Assembly: GCA_002441205.1 (NCBI GenBank)
Contig: DJVN01000091.1
Span: 25,104 to 38,772, forward strand
Source of the DNA: Syntrophaceae bacterium UBA6255
GTDB lineage: Bacteria; Desulfobacterota; Syntrophia; Syntrophales; Smithellaceae
Direction of reading: 5' to 3'
Length of the DNA stretch: 13,669 nucleotides
The notes beneath the pieces are model-generated. The model saw only the letters and a list, made by a program, of their open reading frames with translations. It had not been told where the DNA came from and did not search any database. Both the position numbers and the translations under genes were made by a program. Below, in pieces: positions 1 to 7,777 of this stretch (position 1 is the first letter of the stretch; each line of letters opens with the position of its first letter).

Positions 1-726
1 AAGGGCGCTTTTACCGGCGCGGATCGCAGAAGAGAAGGAAAGTTTGTCCAGGCCGACGGCGGCAGCATTTTTCTTGATGAGGTTAGTGAAATGTCGCCGG
101 CCATGCAGGTCAAGCTTTTGCGCGTGTTGCAGGAGCGGGAACTGACGCGTGTAGGCGGACATGACGTCCTTAAAATCGATGTCCGCGTGATCGCCGCGTC
201 CAACAAGGATTTAAAAAAGGAAATTCGTGAGGGACGTTTTCGGGAGGATTTGTTTTACCGGCTCAACGTCGTCACACTGGACGTTCCGCCGCTCAGGGAA
301 CGTTCCGAGGACATCCCTCTTATGGCGCATGCCTTTCTAAAGACGTTTGCTGAAAGTAATTCCAAAACCATCAAGGGTTTTACGCCGCAGGCAATGCGAA
401 AATTGGTGGGCTATTCCTGGCCGGGCAATGTGCGCGAGCTAATGAATGCCGTGGAGAGGGCGGTTGTGCTTTCCCGGACGGAAATGGTCGGTGAGGATGA
501 ACTGATTTTTACCATGGCCGATCAGATGGTGTCTTATGATGAACCGGCAGGTAACATGAACCATTCACCTGCAGATACAGAGAATCTATCATTGGAGAAA
601 ATGGAAAAACAAAGAATCCTGGAAGAACTGGAAACCTGCGGCGGCAATAAAAGCGAAGCGGCACGCCGTTTAGGTATCACGCGCAAAACACTGCGAAAGA
701 AACTGGAAAAGTATGAATCCGGTTAA
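1..726 (+). CDS. Sigma-54-dependent response regulator / enhancer-binding protein, C-terminal part (5' truncated by window edge)
   Basis: The reading frame is open from base 1, so the gene begins upstream; 241 residues are visible. The fragment starts at the sigma-54-contacting loop GAFTGA (residues 2-7). It continues with the Walker B segment GSIFLDE (about 21-27), the arginine-finger region FREDLFYRLNV (80-90), and the sensor-2 motif WPGNVREL (140-147). The C-terminus is a Fis-type helix-turn-helix (GGNKSEAARRLGITRKTLRKK, about 214-234). This is the AAA+ plus DNA-binding half of an NtrC/AtoC-type activator, which hydrolyses ATP to remodel RNA polymerase-sigma-54 at promoters. The N-terminal sensory or receiver domain lies outside the window, so its signal cannot be stated. 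It converges with the cyclic-di-GMP gene that follows. Family call is certain; target genes are unknown. Confidence 0.96.
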   Translation, partial: KGAFTGADRRREGKFVQADGGSIFLDEVSEMSPAMQVKLLRVLQERELTRVGGHDVLKIDVRVIAASNKDLKKEIREGRFREDLFYRLNVVTLDVPPLRERSEDIPLMAHAFLKTFAESNSKTIKGFTPQAMRKLVGYSWPGNVRELMNAVERAVVLSRTEMVGEDELIFTMADQMVSYDEPAGNMNHSPADTENLSLEKMEKQRILEELETCGGNKSEAARRLGITRKTLRKKLEKYESG

Positions 727-753
727 AACGATAATATTTTCAAGTCATTCTTG

Positions 754-779
754 TCAGGAATGATCAATGTTGTTCCTGA
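754..779. terminator. Possible hairpin between convergent genes
   Basis: TCAGGAA (754-760) and TTCCTGA (773-779) form a 7-bp perfect inverted repeat around a 12-nt loop, 28 bases after the stop of the sigma-54 regulator. There is no clear T-tract on either strand, so intrinsic termination is only a guess. The rest of 727-864 shows no recognisable feature. Confidence 0.3.
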
Positions 780-864
780 GGATAATGATCAACGAGTTTA
801 GCAACAGTATGCCGCGTCGGGATTGAAATTGACAACCCAAAATGACAGGCGGGGGAAAATCTTT

Positions 865-3531
865 TCAGGACGACGCATTGTGTTTGCGCAAGAGATCGGC
901 AAACTGATCCGGTGCGACAGGCTTGCTGAAATAGAATCCCTGCATCTGGTCACAGATTTTTTCCCGCAGAAATTTATCCTGAGCCGGCGTTTCCACGCCT
1001 TCGGCGACAACGTTAAGACTCAGTGTCTTACCCATGGCAATGATGGCTTCGATGATCGCCTTGTCTTCGGAATCCTGCGGAAGGTTACGGATGAATGATC
1101 TGTCCACCTTGAGTGTGTCGATAGGAAGGTGTTTGATCTGCGCGAGGGAAGAATAGCCGGTGCCGAAATCATCAAGCGCAAGTTTAACCCCCATGCTCTT
1201 TATTTTAGTGAGCACCTCTATCAGGCGAGGGGGCTTAAACATGATCATGCTCTCTGTGATTTCCAGTTCCAGCAGATACGGCTCCATGCCGGATTCATCC
1301 AACGCGCCCTTAATATCGTCCAGTATTTTATCATCCATAAGTTGACGCAGCGATAAATTGACCGCCACACTGATCGGAGGCAGACCCTCGCGCTGCCAGG
1401 CGACATTTTGGGCGCAGGCAGTTTTGATGACCCACTTGCCGATGGGCACGATCATCCCTGTTTCCTCAGCAACCGGAATGAATTGTGTAGGGGTTATAAA
1501 ACCAAGTGCCGGGCTGTTCCAGCGTAGCAGGGCTTCCACGCCTGCAATTGCGCCGGTTTTGAAATCCACCTTGGCCTGGTAATCCAAATACAGTTCATTG
1601 CGCTCCAGCGCCTTACGGAGGTTTGTTTCGATAGAAAAGCGTTCATAAGATTGCGATTGAATATTCTGGGAATAGAACTGGAAGTTATTCTTGCCTTCTT
1701 CTTTCGCAAAGTACATGGCCATGTCCGCTTTCTTCATCAGCGTCTGTTCATCCTCGCCGTCCCTCGGGTATACGCTGATACCGATGCTGGATGTTACGCG
1801 GCATTCTTCCCCCAGCAGAACCATCGGTTTCATAACCATGTTCAGTATCTTCTGCGCCACGGTAGCAACGTTCGCCAAATCAGTTACTTCCTCGATGAGG
1901 ATGATGAATTCATCGCCTCCCAGACGGCCGACAATATCCTCTTTGGCTTTCGGACGGCCCACAACATCAACGGCCCGAAGTGTTTGTCTGAAACGTTTGG
2001 CCATTTCTTTCAATAATTCATCGCCGGCGTCGTGCCCCATGGTATCGTTGATGATTTTGAAGCGGTCCAGATCGATGAAAAGAATGGCAAATTGCCGTTG
2101 ATTGCGCTTGGCGGACCTGATGGCCTGAGTCAGCAGATGGCTAAACATCATGCGATTGGGAAGGTCCGTCAATGGATCGTGGGTGGCCAGATATTGAATC
2201 CGCGCTTCGGCGCGCTTGCGCTCGGTAATATCTCTGCTTTCACCCAGGATGGATATGGGTTTCCCGTTTTTGTCCTGAATAAAACTTAAAGTGGTTTCCA
2301 GCCATATCAGGTGGTTGTCCTTACAGCGAAATTCCACTTCCAGTGAACGTTTATAGTTGGGAGGCGGCGGCTTTGTCTCCGCTTTGGCCATTTCAGTCGA
2401 AAACATTTCAGAGGCTTTCTGAAAAGATTCCGGTGTGAGAAGTTTGTCCAATGGGATACTTTTAATCTCGGCAAAAGTATATCCCACTGCTTTTTCTGAG
2501 GACGGGCTAAAATACTGGAACCTCAGGTTCAGGTCAAAGAGCCACACCTGATCTGTCATGTGGTCTGCCAGAAGACGGTATTGCTCTTCGGCGCGCTTGC
2601 GCTCGGTAATATCCCGGCTCACGCCCAGAATACCGGTGGTTTGCTGTTTTTTATCTCTGACCAAGGAAAACTTGGTTTCCGTCCATACGGTGTTTCCGTC
2701 TTTTTGGTTGATTTCCAGTTGAAGCGTCCGCTCCAGGGAATCTTTGCTACCCGCTTTTTCCAGATCCAGCATCTCGAACAATGTTTTCAGAGCTTCATCC
2801 TGTGATGGAGATGCAAAGGCATCAGCCAGCGTCTGGGTCATGACTTCTTCCGGTTCGTATCCTCTCAGGACTTTCACGGACGGGCTGACATAGGTATATT
2901 GCATCTGCATATCCACAACAAAAATAACGTCTTTGATGTTATCCGTCAACCGTTCGATGGTGGTAAAAGCCTTGGAAATGCTTGCTCTGAGGTTGGTAAT
3001 ATATCCGCCGATTACGGCAAACCATGGCAAAATAAGAGCGAGAACCACAATGTTGAATATATCCACGCTCTTATTCAGAAATTCAGGATGAGTCTTGTAA
3101 AGTATAAAGATAACCGCGGAATAGTTCACCAGAGCGAAAACCGATAGAAAAAGAAATTGCCGGACTCTTAATCTGAAAAATCCGAATACAAGCACAACCA
3201 TGTAAACCAGAAGAACCGCACTTCTGGCTTCATAGGCGTAATAAACAACCACCATCGTCCAGAAGGTGGCTATCAACATCTGGAGAAGCGTCAGACTCGG
3301 ATCTTTGAATCGTTTATTGAATCCGGTTCTGAATATGATGTAAAGAAAAATATTGACGCAAAAACTTGCTGAAACACCGGCAATCAGAATTGCTAAAGGC
3401 ACTCTTGTCAGTCCCAGTGAATAACCGACAAAGCAGATAGCGCTCCACATCAGGTACGCGCCGAAGGCGATGAGAAAGCGTTTGATTCTTAAAGTCTGAT
3501 TGTAATCATCTTTAGGAAAAATATTGAACAT
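865..3531 (-). CDS. Membrane-bound PAS-PAS-GGDEF-EAL cyclic-di-GMP signalling protein
   Basis: Complete 888-residue protein. Several hydrophobic helices fill residues about 17-178 (integral membrane sensor region). Two PAS/PAC units follow (about 190-315 and 318-442), each ending in a DITERKRAE linker. Then come a diguanylate cyclase domain with intact GGDEF (538-542) and a phosphodiesterase domain with intact EAL (666-668), plus NLSLRQL, ELEITES, LDDFGTGYSSL, KVDRSFI and VVAEGVET. Both active-site signatures are present, so either synthesis or breakdown of cyclic-di-GMP is possible. Ten extra residues sit between the RAVD inhibitory-site motif (519-522) and GGDEF, encoded by a degenerate 30-bp tandem duplication. 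The ATG at 3531 is the only reasonable start because an in-frame stop lies at 3547-3549, yet its own ribosome site is weak. The gene is flanked by AtpZ-like and sigma-54 regulator genes; no target is indicated. Confidence 0.95.
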   Translation of the reverse strand: MFNIFPKDDYNQTLRIKRFLIAFGAYLMWSAICFVGYSLGLTRVPLAILIAGVSASFCVNIFLYIIFRTGFNKRFKDPSLTLLQMLIATFWTMVVVYYAYEARSAVLLVYMVVLVFGFFRLRVRQFLFLSVFALVNYSAVIFILYKTHPEFLNKSVDIFNIVVLALILPWFAVIGGYITNLRASISKAFTTIERLTDNIKDVIFVVDMQMQYTYVSPSVKVLRGYEPEEVMTQTLADAFASPSQDEALKTLFEMLDLEKAGSKDSLERTLQLEINQKDGNTVWTETKFSLVRDKKQQTTGILGVSRDITERKRAEEQYRLLADHMTDQVWLFDLNLRFQYFSPSSEKAVGYTFAEIKSIPLDKLLTPESFQKASEMFSTEMAKAETKPPPPNYKRSLEVEFRCKDNHLIWLETTLSFIQDKNGKPISILGESRDITERKRAEARIQYLATHDPLTDLPNRMMFSHLLTQAIRSAKRNQRQFAILFIDLDRFKIINDTMGHDAGDELLKEMAKRFRQTLRAVDVVGRPKAKEDIVGRLGGDEFIILIEEVTDLANVATVAQKILNMVMKPMVLLGEECRVTSSIGISVYPRDGEDEQTLMKKADMAMYFAKEEGKNNFQFYSQNIQSQSYERFSIETNLRKALERNELYLDYQAKVDFKTGAIAGVEALLRWNSPALGFITPTQFIPVAEETGMIVPIGKWVIKTACAQNVAWQREGLPPISVAVNLSLRQLMDDKILDDIKGALDESGMEPYLLELEITESMIMFKPPRLIEVLTKIKSMGVKLALDDFGTGYSSLAQIKHLPIDTLKVDRSFIRNLPQDSEDKAIIEAIIAMGKTLSLNVVAEGVETPAQDKFLREKICDQMQGFYFSKPVAPDQFADLLRKHNASS
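1909..1968 (-). repeat. Degenerate 30-bp tandem duplication inside the GGDEF domain
   Basis: Codons 522-531 and 532-541 are two consecutive 10-codon units. Their first 18 bases (1968-1951 and 1938-1921 on the minus strand) match at 15 of 18 positions, encoding DVVGRP and DIVGRL. Removing one unit would restore the usual RxxD-five residues-GGDEF spacing. Confidence 0.6.
2205..2613 (-). repeat. 28-bp exact direct repeat at the two PAS-PAC ends
   Basis: The same 28 bases occur at 2205-2232 and 2586-2613, 381 bp apart (exactly 127 codons, in frame). They encode the DITERKRAE linker that closes each PAS/PAC unit. The exact nucleotide match suggests the second PAS unit arose by, or is homogenised through, internal duplication; it is not a mobile element. 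Confidence 0.7.
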
Positions 3532-3549
3532 ATATGCCGCTTTTAATTA

Positions 3550-3567
3550 TTACACTAAAAGCTCCTT
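3550..3567 (-). promoter_or_regulatory. Strong ribosome site followed by a GTG-TAA start-stop in the leader of the cyclic-di-GMP gene
   Basis: On the minus strand AAGGAG (3567-3562) is followed after 6 bases by GTG (3555-3553) and directly by TAA (3552-3550), 19 bases before the ATG of the PAS-GGDEF-EAL gene. That ATG itself has only a weak ribosome site. The surrounding 3532-3716 leader/promoter region is very AT-rich around 3570-3620. Whether the start-stop is translated is unknown; it could be chance. Confidence 0.3.
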
Positions 3568-3716
3568 AAATGATTTTAAAAAAATATACTTAAAAAAATT
3601 TATTAAGTAAACAATTTATTTTTCCAAGTGAGCTTATTTTGTAACCTGGGAACCTTAATACAGACTTCCCCGCAGGCTATGCAAGGAGAAACTTTAGTGC
3701 ATGTTGAAGATTGAAT

Positions 3717-3959
3717 TCAGACGTGTTTTATAAAACGCATCGTCTCCTGATATATTTCTATAAAGCTGCCTATGATGGCAAGGACAAACAATGCCAGCAT
3801 AAATTTCGGGGCAGTGCCCAGTAATTCATCCAAAAGGTAACCCAACCAGAGGAAAAGACAGGAAGCGATCACCAGCGCAAATCCCCAGGCCGATAACATA
3901 ATGATTACACGAAAAGAAGTGGAGGTCATAAGGTGTGCTTTGTGGGTGATTACTGACAT
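3717..3959 (-). CDS. AtpZ/AtpI-like small membrane protein
   Basis: Complete 80-residue protein with two hydrophobic helices (about 17-42 and 52-70) joined by a short loop, LDELLGTAPKF (43-53). A G-x-x-x-D-x-x-x-G-T-x-P loop between two helices is the hallmark of the AtpZ/AtpI family, small proteins usually encoded beside F-type ATP synthase genes and linked to c-ring assembly or magnesium/calcium transport. No ATP synthase gene is in the window, so this copy is an orphan. The start at 3959 is supported by GAGGAA about 8 bases upstream. It reads in the same direction as the cyclic-di-GMP gene, 185 bp away, and is divergent from the unknown membrane protein gene. Family assignment is by pattern recognition and moderate; function in this organism is unknown. 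Confidence 0.6.
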   Translation of the reverse strand: MSVITHKAHLMTSTSFRVIIMLSAWGFALVIASCLFLWLGYLLDELLGTAPKFMLALFVLAIIGSFIEIYQETMRFIKHV

Positions 3960-4196
3960 AATTTATTTCCTCATTTCGTCTGTTAAGGTTGGTTAACTGA
4001 ATCATCATGCCAACCGCTACGTTTCCCGAGAATATCTTTTGTTCTTTAATTATAAAATAATCATCATATCAGGGTTTTTCAAGAAAACTGTACGATAAGT
4101 TTTATGATGCTGGTCATATTTGACTTTCTCTAATTCCAGGCTTGCTAAAAATAATTTGTAGTGATAATCCATAAAAAAACTTGGGAGGCTGATAAC

Positions 4197-5012
4197 TTGA
4201 TTACTGATAAGATCATTCAGGGAATGAAATCTTCCATAGAGAAATTGGAAAGGCAAAAGAAAAAGAATTCTCGAACCTTCAGATATATCCTTATCAGCAT
4301 ATTTTTTGTTTTCATGATGTTTGTTGCATTTTTGATTTATTTTTTCGTGAAATATGGTCCGATTGTACTGAGTTTATATGAACAAAGATATATTTATAAG
4401 AAAGTCATAACGGCCTCTGTCGATTCCAGTTTTCCTGTTTCGGCCACCATAGATCAGGTATCCCAAATTCCCATTAAGGAAAACTTCCAATATTCTGTTC
4501 CTGTTAAGACGGTAATCAAGGCGCCGGTAAATCAGAAAATTATTGTGCCTTTTGATAAACCTTTAAATATTCCCATTGATCATGTGTTTCGTTTGGATGA
4601 AAAAATTAATGTAAAAACGGATTTCCCTTTTGAAACCAAAGTTACCATTAAGATGTTTGGGGTAAACAAGGACGTGCCTGTGAAAGGTGTAATTCCTTTG
4701 AACATTGTGATCCCTTTAAAGCATGATATTCATATTAAAGATACCCTGGCTGTCACACCTCAAGAGTCTATTACTTTTCCAATTAATTCTATCTTTGAGG
4801 TGCCTGTTGATTTTACATTGAAGGGAGAGGCCCCTATTGACAGAACGATTTCCGTACCGATAAAAGATAAATTCAATGCCGATGTGATGTTGAAAGACAG
4901 AATCCCGGTAACACTGGAATTTGGGTCTTTCTTCGCGAATAAAAAATTTATAAGAAATGAAAAACTTGAGGAAAGTATACCCGTTGTTCCAGAGAAAAAC
5001 GTAAAGCCTTAA
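4197..5012 (+). CDS. Unrecognised single-pass membrane protein with repetitive beta-rich I-P-I / V-P-V body
   Basis: I do not recognise this protein. Starting from TTG at 4197 it has 271 residues: a basic, helical N-terminus (1-28, rich in K/R), one transmembrane helix (about 29-51), then about 200 residues dominated by alternating hydrophobic residues. Short motifs such as IPI, VPV, VPF and FPI recur every 10-12 residues (for example IPIKENF, VPVKTV, IVPFDKPLNIPI, SVPIKDKF), suggesting a repetitive beta structure outside the cytoplasm. TTG is chosen because GGGAGG (4183-4188) sits 8 bases before it; the longer frame from GTG at 4161 has no ribosome site, and the ATG at 4224 has a weaker one. 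It is divergent from the AtpZ-like gene and convergent with the lipoprotein hydrolase. Low-complexity tandem pattern, no cysteines in the body, no catalytic motif seen. A structural or scaffold role is only a guess. Confidence 0.85.
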   Translation: MITDKIIQGMKSSIEKLERQKKKNSRTFRYILISIFFVFMMFVAFLIYFFVKYGPIVLSLYEQRYIYKKVITASVDSSFPVSATIDQVSQIPIKENFQYSVPVKTVIKAPVNQKIIVPFDKPLNIPIDHVFRLDEKINVKTDFPFETKVTIKMFGVNKDVPVKGVIPLNIVIPLKHDIHIKDTLAVTPQESITFPINSIFEVPVDFTLKGEAPIDRTISVPIKDKFNADVMLKDRIPVTLEFGSFFANKKFIRNEKLEESIPVVPEKNVKP

Positions 5013-5032
5013 CGATGATAACGGAAAGTCTG

Positions 5033-5058
5033 CTTGGAACATAAGAAATAGTTCCGGG
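5033..5058. terminator. Possible hairpin terminator between convergent genes
   Basis: CTTGGAAC (5033-5040) can pair with GTTCCGGG (5051-5058), eight pairs including two G-T wobbles, around a 10-nt loop. On the plus strand it is followed by a T-containing stretch. It lies in the 61-bp gap between the two convergent stop codons and could serve either gene. Confidence 0.35.
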
Positions 5059-5073
5059 CCTTATTCATTCTAT

Positions 5074-6345
5074 CTATAATCCGTTGTAAAAAATCACAAC
5101 TCTGTCATCGCCGCCGCCTGCCACGCTCGCCGTTGTCAAAAGTTGAGTTTTGGCCGTCACATTTCCACGAACTTCCGCGTCAAGGAACATGAGAGCCCAG
5201 GTGAAGATATCGTTGGTCGAAGGAATGTCGAAGCCGTGTTCCACTCCGGAGAGCGCAACAAGTTCGCGGGTTCCGTTTAGTCGTGACATGCCCTGTTCAA
5301 CCATATTGATCGGCGCAACAGTATCCGCTGTTCCACTGATGCCGAGGAAAGGAAGATTGACGTCGTCGAGTCCCTCCTGGTTGCGTCCGAATGCAGGTAA
5401 GATAGGCTGCCCGAAATAGGGAACATAACCAACCGCTGCTTTGATCCGCGTGTCGTAAGTGACCTGTCTCCATGACTTTCCGAGGTCGAAGTATGAAGTA
5501 GTAAGACCGGCGCCGCCCAAGAGCATCATGGTCTCGCTGCCCATGCTTGCTCCGAATCCTCCGATCTGTGTGGCATCCAGATGATTTTGCCATTGCGGGT
5601 GTTGAAGAACGATGGTGAGTGCTTCGGATATTGCAAGTGGCCGCAATGCCTGCAACGCTGTGAAGTTTTCCTGATTTACTACCAATTCAATGACGTCACT
5701 GAGGTTTTCGATATTGAGGTCGGAAAAGCGGAAGTCGCCGTGAAAAGGTGCGACGACGACATAACCGTAACTCGCAAAAGCGGACATCGCCGTAAAGTAT
5801 GCGGAGGAGGAAATCGGGCTGTCGCCAAAACCGTGCGAAAACACAACCACCGGATAACGCGCTGAAGCATCCGCAAAAATTGGAGGATCCGATCCGGTCT
5901 GCATATGCGGCACAACGTCGCCGGTGGGTAACATATAGTCGGGATGAGGGTTGTCTGCCGAAGTAGGATAGCATGCGATGACTGCAAACTCAACTTCCTC
6001 TCCGGCAAAGGAACCGTAGAGATCAGAGTCCAATGGCGCGGTCACTCTCGCGATCAGTGTATTGTTAGGATCAGTCAGCAGGGCTGTCACATAGCCGTCT
6101 GTTCCTTCCCAAAAGTCTTTCGCCTCTTCCTCGTCGTCTGAAATATGGCTGAAATCCTGGGCAACGTTAGTGCAGGCAACTGCATAGGGGCCGGGTATTG
6201 TCAATGGCTGTATGACTTCAGTCGGCGCCGGAGTATCCGGTAAATTACTGCTGTCGTCACCGCCACCACCACCGCTGCATCCGGCGAATGCCAATGCAAT
6301 TCCTAACAAGACCGGCAACAGTAATATCCGCAAAAAATCTTTCAT
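5074..6345 (-). CDS. Lipoprotein alpha/beta hydrolase (dienelactone hydrolase / PAF-acetylhydrolase-like)
   Basis: Complete 423-residue protein. It begins with a lipoprotein signal peptide (residues 1-22) ending in the lipobox AFAG-C, with Cys23 as the predicted lipidated residue. Ser follows Cys23, which by the enterobacterial Lol rule favours the outer membrane. A Gly/Asp/Pro-rich linker (24-45) precedes the hydrolase domain. That domain shows the oxyanion-hole HGFG (171-174), the nucleophile elbow GASMG with Ser267, a likely acid Asp341 (GTADT) and His370 (VEHGF). It resembles large secreted esterases of the predicted dienelactone hydrolase group; the substrate is unknown. The start at 6345 is strongly supported by AAGGAGGT (6352-6359) six bases upstream. 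The open frame continues 63 codons further upstream, but using it would bury the signal peptide. It is divergent from the PAS sensor operon; shared regulation is possible but not shown. Confidence 0.93.
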   Translation of the reverse strand: MKDFLRILLLPVLLGIALAFAGCSGGGGGDDSSNLPDTPAPTEVIQPLTIPGPYAVACTNVAQDFSHISDDEEEAKDFWEGTDGYVTALLTDPNNTLIARVTAPLDSDLYGSFAGEEVEFAVIACYPTSADNPHPDYMLPTGDVVPHMQTGSDPPIFADASARYPVVVFSHGFGDSPISSSAYFTAMSAFASYGYVVVAPFHGDFRFSDLNIENLSDVIELVVNQENFTALQALRPLAISEALTIVLQHPQWQNHLDATQIGGFGASMGSETMMLLGGAGLTTSYFDLGKSWRQVTYDTRIKAAVGYVPYFGQPILPAFGRNQEGLDDVNLPFLGISGTADTVAPINMVEQGMSRLNGTRELVALSGVEHGFDIPSTNDIFTWALMFLDAEVRGNVTAKTQLLTTASVAGGGDDRVVIFYNGL

Positions 6346-6456
6346 GACCGTACCTCCTTCAAAATTTATACCACATGTTAATTTGAAGTTCAGCCGTTTT
6401 TTCGCTTTTTGAGCTGTCATTACTACACTGTGTCTGTAACATTTGAGTTTCACTAA

Positions 6457-6475
6457 AAATTTGAGACTCATTATC
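6457..6475. promoter_or_regulatory. Weak Fur-box-like sequence next to the sensor promoter
   Basis: Read on the minus strand, the 19 bases match the classical Fur consensus variant at about 13 positions, best in the GATAATGAG half. The site abuts the -35 box of the plus-strand promoter. A direct repeat ACTCATTA (6466-6473 and 6484-6491) also straddles that -35 box. Either may be an operator; neither is proven. Confidence 0.25.
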
Positions 6476-6476
6476 A

Positions 6477-6505
6477 TTGACATACTCATTAATTCTTTAT
6501 ATATT
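6477..6505 (+). promoter_or_regulatory. Near-consensus sigma-70-type promoter for the PAS sensor-AraC operon
   Basis: TTGACA (6477-6482, 6/6 match) and TATATT (6500-6505, 5/6 match) are separated by exactly 17 bases. Transcription would start near 6512, about 115 bases before the sensor ATG. The rest of the 280-bp divergent region holds no gene. Confidence 0.75.
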
Positions 6506-6625
6506 CCCGTAACTAGAAAAACATTTCCAATCAAAGCTATGGCGATAAGGAATGCGGAGAAACACCGATATTTTCAGACCTCATCCCATTATTCTCATTA
6601 ATCGTAAGTTATTAGGAGGCATTTA

Positions 6626-7777
6626 ATGATGCTGAATCTGTTGACATTGAAGTTTGCTGGAAAATCATCAAACCTTGAAGCTCCCTTTCTGAGAGATTAC
6701 TATCAGCTGTCACTTCCCCAGGTTCGTATATCGGCATTTTTAGCAGCATTTGTTTATGCGGCCTTCGGCTACCTGGACGCGATACTCATGCCCGAACAGA
6801 GGTTAACGATGTGGCTTATCCGTTTTGTTATTATCTTTCCTGTGTTTTTAGGCACTTTTTTTCTATCGTTTTCACGGATCTTTGAACGATATATGCAGCC
6901 TATTCTGGCGGGTAATATAATTCTTGCCGGTGGTGGCATTGTCTGTATGATTGTTATTGCTCCGGCGCCAATTAATTATTATTATTACGCAGGCCTGCTG
7001 CTTGTTTTCATGTGGGGTTACACTTTTGTTCGCCTTAGATTCCTTTGGGCTTCATTGGCCGGATGGGTGCTGGTGGCTTTGTACGAAATTGCCGCCCTTT
7101 GGATCAGTCCAACGCCTCATTATGTTCTGATAAGCAACAACTTCTTTTTCATTACCGCGAATGCCATTGGAATGATGGCTTGTTGTTCCATAGAGTTTTA
7201 TGCCCGGCGTGATTTTTTCATGGCGCACCAGTTAAAGATCGAACGGGAAAATGTTAAAAAGATCGATCAGGAAATGGAAGAACGTCTGCAAAAGCAGACA
7301 AAAGAATATAAGATCGTTAACCGGACTCTGGAACAGGAAATCGCCGGACATAAAAAGGTTGTGGCCGAAAAGAAGGCGTCACTCGAAGAATTGCAGGAGC
7401 GTGAGAAGCTCTATCGGGCATTGGTGGAAAATGCAAACGATATGGTCTTGCGAACAAACATTGAAGGGTATTTTACTTTTGTCAATGCGTCTACCGTTCG
7501 CATTACAGGATATGATGAAAAGGAGCTTATCGGTAAACATTATTCGGTATTGATTCATCCTGATTTGCGTGATTCAGCCAATAAATTTTTCAAACATCAG
7601 TATGTAACGGGTATTCAAAACACCTATTCGGAATATCCCGTTATTACGAAGGATGGCCGGAATCTCTGGCTTGGACAAAATACGCAGTTGTTTTTTGAAA
7701 ATGGCGAAGTCGTAGGATTTCAGGCGGTGTCCCGCGATATTACCGAACACAAGCGTCGGGGGAAAGCGGACGGTTGA
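6626..7777 (+). CDS. Membrane-anchored PAS sensor protein without an output domain
   Basis: Complete 383-residue protein. About six transmembrane helices lie between residues 34 and 190, followed by a charged, probably coiled-coil stretch (about 200-262, rich in E/K/Q) and one PAS/PAC domain (about 262-374) ending SRDITEHKR. In most relatives that PAC end leads into a histidine kinase, GGDEF or further PAS domain. Here the protein stops nine residues later with no kinase H-box, ATPase or GGDEF. The start at 6626 has AGGAGG six bases upstream; the adjacent ATG at 6629 is possible. Its stop TGA shares one base with the ATG of the AraC gene (TGATG), so the two are surely co-transcribed and probably translationally coupled. 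I infer that it senses a signal at the membrane and modulates the AraC protein by direct contact; no sequence proves the contact. Confidence 0.9.
   Translation: MMLNLLTLKFAGKSSNLEAPFLRDYYQLSLPQVRISAFLAAFVYAAFGYLDAILMPEQRLTMWLIRFVIIFPVFLGTFFLSFSRIFERYMQPILAGNIILAGGGIVCMIVIAPAPINYYYYAGLLLVFMWGYTFVRLRFLWASLAGWVLVALYEIAALWISPTPHYVLISNNFFFITANAIGMMACCSIEFYARRDFFMAHQLKIERENVKKIDQEMEERLQKQTKEYKIVNRTLEQEIAGHKKVVAEKKASLEELQEREKLYRALVENANDMVLRTNIEGYFTFVNASTVRITGYDEKELIGKHYSVLIHPDLRDSANKFFKHQYVTGIQNTYSEYPVITKDGRNLWLGQNTQLFFENGEVVGFQAVSRDITEHKRRGKADG

Noticed and set aside
1651..2289. Plus-strand open frames of 85-136 residues opposite the GGDEF-EAL gene
   Set aside because: They are antisense shadows of a strongly conserved coding region, have no family signature and no convincing ribosome sites.
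6365..6393. Minus-strand CTGAAC / TATAAA promoter for the lipoprotein gene
   Set aside because: The -10 is good, but transcription would start inside the ribosome-binding site at 6352-6359, which is not workable.
6346..6534. 63-codon N-terminal extension of the lipoprotein hydrolase frame
   Set aside because: A perfect AAGGAGGT site and a lipoprotein signal peptide place the start at 6345; the extension would lie in the divergent promoter region.
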